This document shows positions 47,001-60,379 of a DNA stretch of 64,000 nt, piece by piece. The DNA is taken from assembly GCA_050084515.1 (NCBI GenBank), contig CM114271.1:5456001-5520000 (forward strand), written 5' to 3'. The stretch's first letter is position 1, and each line of letters begins with the position of its first letter. The position numbers and the translations under genes were made by a program. The stretch comes from Blasia pusilla. Taxonomy: Eukaryota; Marchantiophyta; Marchantiopsida; Blasiales. The notes under the pieces are model-generated. The model saw only the letters and a list, made by a program, of their open reading frames with translations. It was not told the origin of the DNA and searched no databases.

Positions 47001-49334
47001 AGGTGCGACACCCAGGTGTAAGTAGGGTTATTCAACGAGATTTTATTATCATCAAGTGGTTGGCCAAAGTCTCAACTATCATACCAGGGCTGCAACATTT
47101 GCAGCTGGACAAGACCGTCCAGCAATTTGCGTCATTCATGACAAAGCAGGTACGTTCTTCATCAGCTTCTGGGATCTTTGATTCAGTCGCCGACTCTGAC
47201 CTCTTAGTTGCTGTTGTTCATACATTCCGCATATTGGAAAGAGTCTTTTAATTAATGGAAGTTAAAATGGATGTGTGTATCGTGCGTGGACAGGTTGATT
47301 TGACCTTGGAAGCAGCTCATCTCCTAAGATTTATCTACAATTTTCGAAAATCACGAAATGTATCTTTTCCTGTACCTATCTATCCGTGGGTACATCCTTC
47401 AGTTTTGGTTGAGGTATGCCCTGCCTTGCCAAAAAATTTCACTGAGACTACATGAATAATTGTCCCTAGAATTATCAACTAGTACGTGGACAGAGACAAT
47501 TGCGGAAGCAGGCTCTTTAACTTGCAATATGAGGCCAGTTGATGAAGGAAGTCAGAAAATTTCAACCACGTCGTTTGCTATATTCAGTTGATCGCTTGAC
47601 AGACGAGTGTTCTTTCCTACATATGCAGACATACGAAGAAGGGCAAAGCATTGCTAATTTTGTCGACTTGACGACAATTTTAACTCCCACACATACTCAA
47701 CTTGCATATATTGGCAGCAGTGCACTTTTGAAGATGTTGCTGGTAAATCATGGACTTCGCTTGCCTTTGCAGTAGCAAAAGAACTTTCGATCCAGAAGTA
47801 GAAAATTTCCGTCAGTTACACACGAATCAGGTTGTGTTGATATAACCATGTGCAGTAGTTACTTTGATGAAGCTTTGACAGAAGTCCAGCGGCGAGTTTG
47901 ATTTCAGCATCCTTTTTAGTGCTGGGAACTCGTAATGAATTTGGTGATTACAGATGGATAATTTCATTCATGGGGATCTACATCCAGGCAATATTTTTGT
48001 GCGATTTAAGGGTAGTCGTCCAAGTGTTATTCTTTTAGACGTGGGCATGACTGCGGAGTTGAACCAGAGAAGTCGAGACATCCTCATTGAAGTATTCAAG
48101 GTGAATATATCATCTCTTTTGTTTTTGGAAACAAGCTAGTAATACTTACAACAGGTTGAAAGGGCTATTCCAAGGGCGCGGCTGAGCAAACACACTGCAT
48201 GGGGTCATGATGCTTAGGAAAATCGAATAAATAATAGGACTAACTGGAGTCTCTCTTGTAAGATTAGGGTTCTTTGTCAATGGCGTATACACAAAATCTC
48301 ACACCCGTGGGTTGATTTCAATCCATTTCGGATTATCATCTAATTGCCACAACTGCAATTGGACTTTTTACTTCTGTGGGGCGGATTTCCCTTTGACACT
48401 GGCAAGTTGGCAGGCTGTGGCAGAAAAGAACGGAAGGGAAGTAGCAAAATGGACTTTGTTGTTTTCGGAAAATCAAAGTTGTCCGGATCCAGAGGTGACC
48501 ACTCAACTCACTCTTCGTCATTTAACGAGTTGCGTCAATGTGACCCAGAAGCTTTTTCTTGATATTCAAGAGCGCACGGACCACTTTCCGCGACTTTTGG
48601 CAACTCTGATCATCACTCGTTCAGATGCCATGCCAATGGTTTCTCCTGAAGAGGACCCCATATCATCGTCTTTGTCGAACCAGCCGACTCGAATTCTGTC
48701 TAAAGCACCACGAAAACTGACTCACAATTTGTCCAGTACGATTCCTAAGTAGACTATCCTGTGCACTTGCTTACCTATCGTTAGCTGTTGCCTTTTCGGG
48801 TACTTTGGATTGAAGTAAAATGCCCGGGCTCGCGGAGCCGTTACTTTTGCAGGGATTCGCTAGAGATGTGGATGAGAAATTCAAAGAGTACCTATCGATT
48901 AGAGGAACTGCCAAAAATACGGGTGAATGTATGACAGAGCTATTTGACCAGATTCGGAAACACAGAGTTGTCATTGAAGGGGATGTGTGTACAGTCATGG
49001 TCACAACGTTGATATTGGAGGTACGGCCTCTTCTCTGCTTGCAGTCTTCGACTCTGAGCTTGTCGTCTTGTGATGATTTTAAGCTTTGTACAACTTTATC
49101 ATAATGACCTTGTGAAGAGGGGAACACACTGGTCAATCTAAGGGGGGATCTTCTTCCTGTCCTGCCTGTTGAGCACCTGCAGCGTTACGGTTTCATTTGC
49201 ATGTGAATTCGCAGGGATGGCAAAGGAAGCTGGACCCAGATCTGGACATAATAACGATGGTAGGCGACATTCTGTTGAAACAGGAATGGGCCGTACCGTA
49301 CGATTACACCATCAGTGCCATTGCAGCTCCCTAG
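44043..49334 (+). CDS. ADCK2-like ABC1-family (UbiB) atypical kinase, 13 coding exons
   Basis: Coding exons: 44043-44522, 45043-45201, 45548-45698, 45854-45948, 46532-46651, 46778-46843, 47003-47149, 47294-47413, 47629-47742, 47954-48100, 48414-48494, 48853-49020, 49215-49334. All introns are GT-AG and phases agree; the total is 1968 nt, 655 residues. Kinase motifs: KWGQ at residues 269-272 (the KxGQ of UbiB kinases), PVASGSIAQ nucleotide loop, VAVK with Lys357, HGDLHPGN catalytic loop (490-497) and LLDVGM with Asp513. The C-terminal half matches plant ADCK2-type proteins (Arabidopsis At1g61640-like). The N-terminus MRFLSAINVKRIFHVV is basic and amphipathic, suggesting mitochondrial import. 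The family supports quinone/lipid metabolism; the exact substrate is unknown. The join of exons 1 and 2 is the least certain. Confidence 0.88.
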
Positions 49335-51377
49335 GAGACATCAATAGCGAACATGGAGACGACTTTTCGACCCTAAGAAGAGGAGAGACTTGGCTTGTGA
49401 TTTATTTCAGTGGGACGGTTTTGTGATGAACCAATGAATCGTCCCAAATGTCACGTCTCGTGCCGTGAACATTTCAAAATATCTGAGTGTAACAACGCGC
49501 AGCACGTCATTGAATGGGCAATGCTAATTTTGATAACCATAACCATGGCTTCTATAGAGCGAGACACCTGATGTAGTTTGGGATGTCTGACCGAATAAAT
49601 CATTGCCGGAGTGATCTGCCCCGCCTTCGCATGTATTCAGGCCAGGGTCCGCAGAGTTTTTTCGTGACAACCGGTACATTTCCGGTCTCTACAAAACCGA
49701 GCGGCAATTTTTGAAGATTTCAGTCCGGCCGGCTAAACAGATACGCATACAAAGGACACCCTCCCTGAACCTTCGGTTTTTGGCCGGTATGTGACAAACT
49801 GAATCGGAAATTCTCAAATTCTTCCGGCCAGCTCAACACGTAACCCCGGTTCTCCCCGAACATTGATTCAGGCTCGTTCGCAGTTTCCGTTCTCATCGAC
49901 TACATCAGAGAATCCGGAGATTCGGATTTTAACACATAGGGATACATCAATGCAAGATAAAAAGAGGTCATGTTTTTCGAGCATCTATCCCATTTGGGAC
50001 TTGGCGACCGTAAGGCACAGGAAATCTATCTCCTCACCTGCAAGTATGATGGTCTTTCATGCAAAACAATCCACTTGAAGGCAAAATGCACCACCCATGT
50101 TCATCATCCATCACAGATGTCCACTACCTATCTCTCCAAACCTTCTCCAAAAGATCCTCAAAAAATATGCATGACGGAGAACCCATAAACAAAAGAGGGG
50201 ACTCAAAGAGTGTCTAAATGCCACATGCGATCTTGAAAAAGAAAGAGGCATTTGCCCTTTCGATTAAACTCACCAATAGTTGAAACAATATCTGCAATTT
50301 CTAATACTAATGAGTTTCTAGCGTCGGTGTCTCCCATAGCCAAAAGCCCATTGGCGTGGGCATGTTTTAAAGATAAGGAGACCCGTTTCATGTAATAAAA
50401 GATCGTGGTAGCCAAGACAACTCCTTTCTCGATTGGAGATGACTAACCGCAAAAACCAATTGGTGTGGGCACGTTTTAAAGAGAAGGAGACCTATTTCAT
50501 GTAATAAAATATCGCGGTAGCCTAGACAACCCGTTTCTCGATTGGAAACCCATAACCTGAGTCCGCAAGAAACGAATCAAACCTCTCCCCCTAATCCCAT
50601 ATATCTCTATGACTAAAGAGAACATAACGAATTCTGCTACGGATGCGACCATGCCACGTGTCTCAATCGTAGAATTTGAATGCCGGACACGAGAAGCTTC
50701 GAAACTCCGTGCCGGCGTCCTCCACTAAGAGTCTTCAAGTTTCCCGGCCAGGTCTCGGGCCTGGGCCGCCTGGCTCCCCGGGGGCCGGAGTTATCCCGGC
50801 GCCTCCGTGCACGTTGCGTTTCCCAAGTTCCCACAACCAGGAATCCAGGACTTAAAACTCGCCGCCAGATTGCGCACGTGGCATTATGTCAGAATTTCAA
50901 GGGGTTGCAGCGGGGAAACATGTCAGGACTCCCGGGGATTACTCCTGACTCCTGAGTCGCGCGAGTACTGAGGCTAAAGGGAGTGTCTAGGCTAGATTCT
51001 GGATTCTTGGAAGAAAGAACGTAGACCTCATGTTCACATCTTACCCTTGCTCTACGTCTTCCACCCGTTTGCAATGTTGCCCGCTGGCGGCGCCAAGCGG
51101 GCAACAATGTACGATGCTTTTTTCCTCGTTTCCAACCACGTAGGTGTATGTACTACGTGGTGATGCTGTACGGGGCCGCGAGACCTTCATACCGTGTAAT
51201 TCTGATCGAGGAGTGTCTTTCTACACGGATTCTCTTTTGTTATTGTATCTGTGTCTATCGACTATTGTTTCGCACCGAGGTGAGATTACTGCACTGTTTG
51301 AGATAGTCGGATTTGGAAAGCAGGAAGGCCGATGTCAGATGGTATCCGTCCTGTCTCCATGAACGCTTCATGCGGTG
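49335..51377. other. Intergenic; no gene recognised
   Basis: It begins with the kinase gene's 3' UTR. No frame shows a recognisable domain. A two-copy tandem duplication is present at 50341-50546. The segment 50640-50960 is GC-rich compared with its surroundings. Confidence 0.4.
50341..50546. repeat. Tandem duplication, about 109-bp period
   Basis: The segment starting CAAAAGCCCATTGG at 50341 recurs from 50450 (CAAAAACCAATTGG). Shared words include GTTTTAAAGA, GGAGACC, TTTCATGTAATAAAA and TTTCTCGATTGGA. The copies differ at roughly 10-15 percent of positions. Confidence 0.8.
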
Positions 51378-53865
51378 CTACTCTGGTGTTTGTATGTCGA
51401 ATGCGTTTCTCTCTTCTTTCTGTACTTGAGCGGGTTGGAGAGCCTCGTGTACAATGTGTGCCATTCTTACTGTTATCTGCATCCGATGTGTGCCATTCTT
51501 ACTGTTTGGTATCTTCACCGGAGGCTTTCTACCGGTCCACATCTGCCGGTCGCAGTGTTCGTCCAAGGCAATCGGATCGCCTTTGAATGGATCTTCTGCG
51601 GAAGTTTGGAGAGTACCATTATTCTTGTCTATGGAAATATCTGTCGGAACACAAGTCCTAGGCCCGCTGGTGAAGTCGCGGAGTGTCCAGTGTCCACGTC
51701 TTTGAAGGTTGGAAAAGACACCGGGGTGATCATCTTCTTCGTCCGACACTCACAGCCTTTGCGTTGTCGTTGCAGTCACAATGCAGTGCTGGCAGGCATT
51801 CAGGAATCTGGGATCTTCCCAGAAAGAGGAAACCGGTACAGTAGTCTCTCCAATCTGGCCAGACATTTGCTTCAAGACGACATTTCACATAATCGCACGG
51901 ATTCGCACCTTCAGCTACAGAGACCTAAAAGTTCTCCGCTTCTCTTTTGGACTGTAGCGCTGGCGGATTTTGAACATCCCTGTTACTTCATTCATCGGCG
52001 TGCACATGCAACTCCTCCCCGACCCCGAGTATTGCTTCCATAAGCACAGCATTCGTGAATCGTAATATCGTATTAGCCTGTGGAATCGCAGGCTCATCCT
52101 GTGTCAGGAACAGTTTGACTACTTTTTGTGCTTACCTGAGCCTTGCCCTCCATGAATCACTTCACCCGTCTCCTCGAACTCTGGTAATTCTCCTTCTTCA
52201 ATGATGGATGGCTCATGTCCCTTTTCGAGGCTACTTTCCTTCGCAATCGCATAGGACAGTAGGACAGACATGGACTCAACTTGGTAAAGATAATGCAGTA
52301 AACATCGAACGTCGTTCAACCTAACCTGAATTTTTTCTTCAATGATGGATGGCTCATATCCCTTTTCAAGGCTACTTTCCTTTGCAATCGCATAGGACAG
52401 TAGGACAGGCATGGACTCAACTTGGTAAAGATAATGCGGTAAACATCGAACGTCGTTCAACCTAACCTGAATTTTCTGTTGTGGTCAGTCCTCATCAGTT
52501 CCAATCGTCGTAAGCAGCAAATTGTGGATGGATGTGGTTTTGCAGAATCAGGATAAGGCGCTGTCGTCCACACAAGTACCGATTCTTCAAATTTTCAGGC
52601 TTAACCATCATAAAGCAATTAAAGGCAAAGCCAAGGGTCAGTGTCTCGGTGCTGCAGCTCTATATCTGTAGCATGGCTGTGCGTGCGCCAAGGGGTCGAG
52701 ATAATTATCAAGCGATAATATTCGAGGACCGATAAGAGAACCCGAAGCGAAAGGTATTTTGGTCTAGAGTATGTGTATCCCAAGTCGGGTGAATATCTTA
52801 TGCGTATGGACACTGTTTGCTTCGGACACTGAAAGGTACCAGAGACTGCGAGTTACAAACTCCAGCGCCAATTACTCCACCTGCTACGAATGCATGCTCG
52901 CATCGCACATCTGCTGCGATCGGGCTTCTGACGAGATATTTCTTTCGAAAATCACTCTTACCGAAGTCGAGACTTTGTAGAATGAAAGATCCGTGATACT
53001 GGATTTGGTTTCCACGTGACGACATGTTTAGTTTCATGCCCTAGACGGTCCTTCTGCATGGGCCATACGAAGAAATTGGCTGCTTCCACCGAAATTGCCC
53101 CCGACTGTTATCATTTGCTGCTTCCAAGCAGCATTGTCGGACACCAGCCATACCCTGCATTTGCACCCCAGGTTAATCGATTCGGATGATCGCACACACA
53201 GAACACGTTTACTGTGTCAACGAATACTATCACCAGGTGCGTCTTCCCAGCGCCTACAGTTGATGAGAGAATGCTTACGATCTGTCGAGGGTCGCTTTCC
53301 AGCAGTCCGTGACGACACTGCCAGACGACTCTGATCTAGAGAGTCGTAGAGACAAACCGACTCGATGGATTGATTCCCCCCGCTCCCCACCGTTCATCCA
53401 CATGAGCTGCGGCTTCAGCGTACATGTACACCTGCGAACGAATTTCAACGCAAGAAGATTGCAGCTCCGATTTGTGCAGGCTGTGCTGACGATCCCGTAC
53501 TGTCTGTCACTTGCTGAGGAAAAGCGGCTGCGATAGCTGCTCCAGGAGAGCGAGCTGACTTCGGTTTCGTCTCCGATCTCATCGCCACCACCGCCATCAT
53601 CATCATAATCCTCATCGTAAGTACGTAGACCTATCCTGCACTCCTCCCTCCTCCCGAGTCCCGGCCCGGTTTCTCGTGTAGCACCACCCAGAACTTCCTC
53701 CCTTCTTCCCGGCGTAGGGTTTGCTATCCCTTTCCACAAAGCTTCACCGATCACCCGGCGCGAGAACCAGCCGGTCGGACCTTGAGAGGCTACGAAAGGC
53801 CAATGGTGTACGTCGGGGGACAAAGCCGAGCATCCCGGTCTCGTAGTGACGCATGACGGTGACAA
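51378..53865 (-). other. Possible spliced gene or gene remnant, product unknown
   Basis: On the minus strand three protein-like open segments are separated by plausible splice signals. The first, 53865-53275, is a 196-codon frame with an acidic run (DEDYDDDGGGGDEIGDE) and a serine-rich stretch. The second is a short segment at about 52261-52135 with EKGHEPSIIEEGELPEFEE, before a donor-like CAG/GTAAGC. The third, 51749-51378, starts SDEEDDHPGVFSNLQRRGHW. A further segment after CTGACACAG at about 52105 reads ANTILRFTNAVLMEAILGV. I recognise none of these as a known family, and stops between them could also mean a decayed gene. The overlapping plus-strand frame 51375-52043 (222 codons) has no recognisable domain either. 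Confidence 0.3.
52194..52475. repeat. Tandem duplication of 141 bp (two copies)
   Basis: Copies at 52194-52334 and 52335-52475 are about 95 percent identical, both starting TTCTTCAATGATGGATGGCT and ending ACCTGAATTTT. On the minus strand each copy contains an exon-like open stretch (ESSLEKG, EPSIIEE). The copies then diverge in their downstream junctions. Confidence 0.9.
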
Positions 53866-54799
53866 GCGTGTTTCTCCTTCTGGTGAGAGGATTATCTTAC
53901 AGAATCGGATACCGTTCTTCTACGAGATTTGATTAGGCTGCCATATTCTTTTTTCATGTTTGGTTGACATTCTAAGATCTTATTAGGAATATGGAGCATG
54001 CCTAATAGACCTACTCAAACGTCGAGTTATCAAATTTTGGACAATGGGCCGGAGTTTTTAGTTGCTTATTGCTAACATATATGATATTATTGGAGAGTGT
54101 TTTCTCGGGAGTGAAAAATTGTTTCCCCTTCTAAGTATATCATGAAAAAAATCCCTTCATTCTTTCGGACCGCCACTAATAATTATTATGAGAAAATGTT
54201 TTTTATTTGTAAACACTTTTTACTTGACATGCGGCGATCGGGAAAAAAATACTTCCTCTTATATATATTTATTTATTTATTAGAGGGTGGAATAGCGCCG
54301 ATAACATTATTTAGGGAAGTGGAATATTACTTAAATTTTAAGTGAGGAGTGGAATCGATTAGTGGATGTTATTTTGGTAGGAAGAATGGAAAGGGAGGAG
54401 TAGAAATGGGAGGAATTAGCTTAAGGGGCCCCTAAATCTACTTATATTGCGATCATAATTTTGCTTCATTTTGAATACCCATCTTCATCCAATCACCTTC
54501 TTGCCTAGTGGAAGATCAATTCTCATCTTTGTTGTTTTCCCAAGGCTAATAGTTCTTCTTCCTCTATGACTTCAACCCGCTCTAGCTTCTAAATTATCTC
54601 TTCAAGAGTGTTTGGCTCATGTATTTGAAGAGTCTTTCCCATGTTTGCATGGTGAATAACCAAGAAGTTATCATGCATGAATCTCTATATCTAATATGTT
54701 ACATTGTTCGATGCTCTGAGTATGGAATTGGAATGAAGACTAAAATCTTCTTCATTTTGAGGAACATCCAATTGATGGATTGCTTTATATCTTCCATAA
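53866..54799. other. AT-rich intergenic; nothing recognised
   Basis: There are short frames only, with no domain or repeat that I can identify. A segment near 54707-54740 (GATGCTCT, then GGAATGAAGACT) resembles 60370-60405 on the other side of element C, but the match is too short to interpret. Confidence 0.4.
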
Positions 54800-55141
54800 T
54801 GTAACTCTCCAGTTCACGGAACCACTCTAGAGTTGCTCAAAGATAGAATGCCCTCTAGGCCTCTCCTCTTCCTTTATATACTTGGAGATATGTACAATGA
54901 AGCCAAATTAGTTTCACCTATCTTTATGCCACACGTCCTACTCTCATAGCATGATAAGATCTCCTTTGGAGTCTAATGTCTCAACCTCATCTTCCTCAAT
55001 CTCATTTTTATCTTCCTTTTCACCAACTTATGGCCCCACTCTCATGTATCTTGTTTTTTGTTTTTTTGGTTGATTTTTTCCCACTTATGCGTTTTATGTC
55101 ATAGATTCTAATTTAACTATGACTAACAAAGGATGGTTACA
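54800..55141 (-). repeat. 3' LTR of element C
   Basis: 342 bp with TGTAACTC and GGTTACA ends on the plus strand (TG...CA). It matches the 5' LTR along its length, except for a block of about 45 bp around 54995-55050 that is missing from the other copy. The minus-strand polypurine tract GAGGGAGGTTT (55142-55152) abuts it. Confidence 0.9.
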
Positions 55142-55267
55142 AACCTCCCTCATTTAAGACACAACGTCCTCGTTGTGAGAACTTTCAAACTCTTGCACTA
55201 TTAACGGTGCATTCGCCAAGTTGGATGAGGGTTCTCATATGGCCTCAAATATTGGATATCCTTTCCA

Positions 55268-55974
55268 TTAGACCAAATATTTAACTCGTTCGTGATGAGC
55301 TGCTTGAGTGCGTTTCTTCAAGATACGTTCCACTTCAAATTCTTCATCATCTCCGATTATTTGAGGTAGTTGTGGAGTGACAATATCGTCTTTACATCTC
55401 TTAGGGCGTGGAATAAACGGTTGAAGAAGAGGGAGATGAAACACATGATGGATTTTCCTATGCAATCGTACCATTGAAGATATGCTACGCGCCTTAACAA
55501 TGTTAATGCGCATAGCATATCTTCAATGGTACAATTGGTCCTTTCAATTTATCCATCAGTTTGAGGGTGATAAGCCGTACACATTTCTAGTTTAGTTTGG
55601 AGCAATCCGAATAAAGCCTTCCAAAATAAACTCGTGAAATGAGTTCCCCTATCAGTGATAAGCAAAGTAGGAAGACCATGATGGACAAATATTGTCTCGA
55701 TGTAGATCCTAGCCAACTCTAGTGCAGTCACAATCTTCTTGGTCGGACGAAGATGTATCATCTTGCTTAGTCTATCCACAAAGACCACAATAGCGTCATA
55801 TCTCGTGATCGTACATGGTAGCTCACAAACAAGATCCATAGTGACTTGTTCCCAACGTTTTTGAGGTATTGGGATTGGCTGCAACAATCCTGTTGGTTTT
55901 GTGTTACTAGCTTTGATTTGTTGACAAATCCTATAACTATGACTCCTTACATATACGTCAATATCTTCTCTCAT
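55268..55974 (-). pseudogene. Element C integrase and chromodomain, internally deleted
   Basis: The core frame 55974-55549 shows HSYRICQQIKAS (a degraded zinc head), VTMDLVCELP with the first Asp, LLITDRGTHFTS with the second and AYHPQTDG before a stop that precedes IERTN (catalytic Glu). The next frame (55513-55268) jumps straight to the C-terminal end (RLHRKIHHVFHLPLLQPFI) and a chromodomain start (EFEVERILKKRTQ, VKYLV then a stop before WKGYP). Most of the region between the catalytic Glu and the C-terminal domain is gone. A near-perfect palindrome occupies the junction (55464-55536). Confidence 0.85.
55464..55536. repeat. Near-perfect palindrome, 36-bp arms, 1-nt centre
   Basis: Arms 55464-55499 and 55501-55536 are reverse complements with three mismatches, centred on 55500. 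The right arm encodes the normal integrase sequence on the minus strand (IERTN, TIEDML). The left arm is its inverted copy and breaks the reading frame. This is the expected product of a strand-switch during reverse transcription or repair. Confidence 0.9.
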
Positions 55975-57582
55975 TTTAGGCCAATAGTATGTCCGTTTAA
56001 TCCCTCTAAGGTTTTTTCAGATCCCATATTACCCGTAATGATTGTGTCGTAAGCTTCAGACGGTACTTTAGTACGTAATTGTGGATCTTGTGGGATCCAT
56101 ATGGAAAACCAATCCTTGAGCCTTATATGCTCTATTGGCATGAATAGCAACTGCAATTTCTTCATCCTCCTTTATAGCTTGGGAAAAAAATTTCACCAAC
56201 TAGAGTGAATCTTCACTTCAGATATATTATTTATCTATGGTATACGAGTCAAGGCGTCTACCAACTGCTTCTTTCCTTCCACATAGTCAATTTTCATCAT
56301 GAATTGTTGTCGTCATTCTGTCCATCAAATTTGACGTTTGGAGAACTCTTTTTGTGACTTTAAGTAGACCAAGGGCTTGTGATCAGTCTTCATCACGAAC
56401 TCCTTATCGCCCAAGTAATGTTTCCAATGTTTGGTTCCCAACATAATAGCAAGTTTTTCTCCCTCAATTGTATGGTAGTTTTGCTCCGCTGGCAATAACT
56501 TGCGAGAAAAGAATACAATATGATGCCATCCATCCTCTCATTCTTTTTTAATACCCGTCCAATGCTAGTACCTGAAGCATTTGTGGCCAACTTGATGAAT
56601 CGATTAAGATCATACCACTTCAAAATAAGGGCTTTGATCAAGGCATCCTTTAATGATTGAAAAATAATCTCTCGTGATATGCCCCAATTCCATTTTTGTC
56701 CTTTCCCTAGTAAAGTTGTTAAGGATTGTGCAATTTGAGCAAAAACTTTGACAAATCTTTGATAAAATCTTGTTAACCCTAGAAAACTCTTCAATTGAGT
56801 TTGATCCTCAGGTGCACTCCATTTTTTTATCGCTTCTACCTTCTCATTCATCACTTGAATACCTTCTGCGCTTACTCGGTGCTCTAGATAATCAACTTTT
56901 ATCTTACCAAACTCACATTTTGAAGCTTTAGCATATAACTCATAATCTCTTAGGATTTGAAGGACTTCTCGTAAATGATTTATATGCTCTCTATAGTTTT
57001 TCTATAGACTAAGATATCATCTAAGAATACAATTATAGACTTATCTAAATATGGAAGAAAAATATCTTTAATTAGGCCCATAAAGGTTGCAAGTGCATTA
57101 GTAAGATCAAATAGCATGACTAAATATTCAAAGTGTCTATACGTAGTACAAAAAGCAATCTTGTTCACATCTTCATCCGTAATTCGAATTTGGTTGTAGC
57201 AGCTGTGAAGGTCAAGTTTGGTGAAGTATTTTTCTCCTTGTAGCTAGTCGAATAAATCATCCATTTTAGGTAATGGATATTTCTTTTTTACTGTTTGTTG
57301 ATTTAGCGTTTGATAGTCGATACACAGTCGCATGCTTCCATTCTTCTTTTTCACAAAAAGGACAGGGGCTCCATATGGCGAGACGCTTGGTTGGATGAAG
57401 CCTTTCTGCAACATCTCCTCCACTTGGGTTTTGCATTCTTCTAATTCTCTTGGAGCTAAGCGATAAGGAGCCTTACATGGTGGTGTGCTTCTTGGAAGAA
57501 CATTAATCTTGTGGTCTACCTTGTGTTTGGGTGGTAATCCTGATGGTAAATCATTTGGGAATATATTTTTGTATTCCTCCAA
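55975..57582 (-). pseudogene. Element C reverse transcriptase and RNase H
   Basis: RT begins at about 57582 ([47 protein letters not shown]), continues after a stop near 57244 as a segment reaching VFLDDILVYRK (FLDD catalytic motif, 57168-56980), then the connection (KVEAIKKWSAPEDQTQLKSF, LTRFYQRFVKVFAQIAQ, 56854-56393) and RNase H remnants (IKLATNASGTSIGRVL, with the usual Asp of TDAS changed). Multiple stops and frameshifts separate the parts. The order and motifs are those of Ty3/gypsy. Confidence 0.85.
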
Positions 57583-57620
57583 TACTTCTCTCTACCCGTC
57601 TGGTACTTCTGAATATTTTT

Positions 57621-59217
<1,597 letters not shown>

Positions 59218-59943
59218 TTATGACCGAAGCAACTTCTTGCGCTAATTCTTAGACTTGGTTTTGACTTTGATCAGATGCAACTCTCAACTCTCTCAATTCA
59301 CGAATCATATCCCTCAAAGTTCCTTCCATGATCGCTTCGATTTTCCCCTGACCCTTTACTATCACTTTAATATAAGATCAAGATATACACCTGCCAATTT
59401 CGCACAATAAGGACTACAAAAAGCAATGTTGACGTAATGACTTCATCATAATACTCTTGGCCAAACTTCCTCACTATAAACTCTCTATATGCTATCTTAG
59501 GTTAACAAACCACATGGACTATACATGGAGTGTTAAAAACCACTTGTAGGGACCTATTCAAATTCATTCCCCATATCTCTTCTAAAACAATATATAAATA
59601 TTATAATCCCACACACGATCAAATATAACAATAGAGAAGATCACTGGATAGCGAGACTCCATCACTTGCGTCATGAAAACTTCACCAAAGTGATATACGA
59701 GGTATCTCGTGAATCAGTGTCTATCTACATATAAGAGTTTGATGGTGAACGGATTAAGCAACGGGAAATTAGGAACCACTCTCAATCCCCCTCCATCCAT
59801 TACTTGCAAAATAGCCCTTCCCCCTTACTCTACTTACAATTCAAAAGCCACTACCAGCCTCTAACAACCTATCTACTCTAAACAGTATATTATTACTTGA
59901 TCATCCTTCCAAGAGGGATAATCCACTCTCGTTGGAAGAATAA

Positions 59944-59959
59944 CTTTGATCTGATACCA
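59944..59959 (-). other. Primer-binding site of element C
   Basis: Minus-strand TGGTATCAGATCAAAG lies one base downstream of the 5' LTR end. TGGTATCAGA is complementary to the 3' end of plant initiator methionine tRNA, the usual primer of plant LTR retrotransposons. Confidence 0.88.
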
Positions 59960-59960
59960 T

Positions 59961-60257
59961 TATAACTCTCCAATTCACGGAACCACTCTAGAGTTGCTCA
60001 AAGGTAGAATGCCGTCAAGGCCTCTCCTCTTCCTTTATATACTTAGAGATAGGTACAATGAAGACAAATTAGCTCCACCTATCCTTATGCCACATGTCCT
60101 ACTCTCAAAGCATAAGAAGATCTCCTTTGGAATCTAATGTCTCAACCTCATCTTTATCTCATGTATCTTGTCTTTTCTCTTTTGGTTGATTCTTTCCCAC
60201 TTATGCCCTTTATGTCATAGATTCTAACTTAACTATGACTAACAAAGGATGATTGCA
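59961..60257 (-). repeat. 5' LTR of element C
   Basis: 297 bp, homologous to 54800-55141, with TATAACTC (TG changed to TA) and GATTGCA at the plus-strand ends. It is shorter than the 3' LTR because of a deletion around the CTCATCTT segment. The shared TTCCTTTATATACTT segment could include the LTR's promoter TATA on the opposite reading. Confidence 0.9.
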
Positions 60258-60379
60258 CTCAACCTTCAATTACCTCAATTGATATAATCATTTTTTTCTA
60301 TCAACTTTCCACTCTATGGATTAGCATACTTGGGAGAGTTGATAATTTCTCATGGTTTGTCTTATACTATTTGATGCTC

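Noticed and set aside
51375-52043. 222-codon plus-strand open frame as a real gene
   Set aside because: No recognisable domain. Composition looks like chance translation, the minus strand has equally long frames in the same place, and there is no conserved start context.
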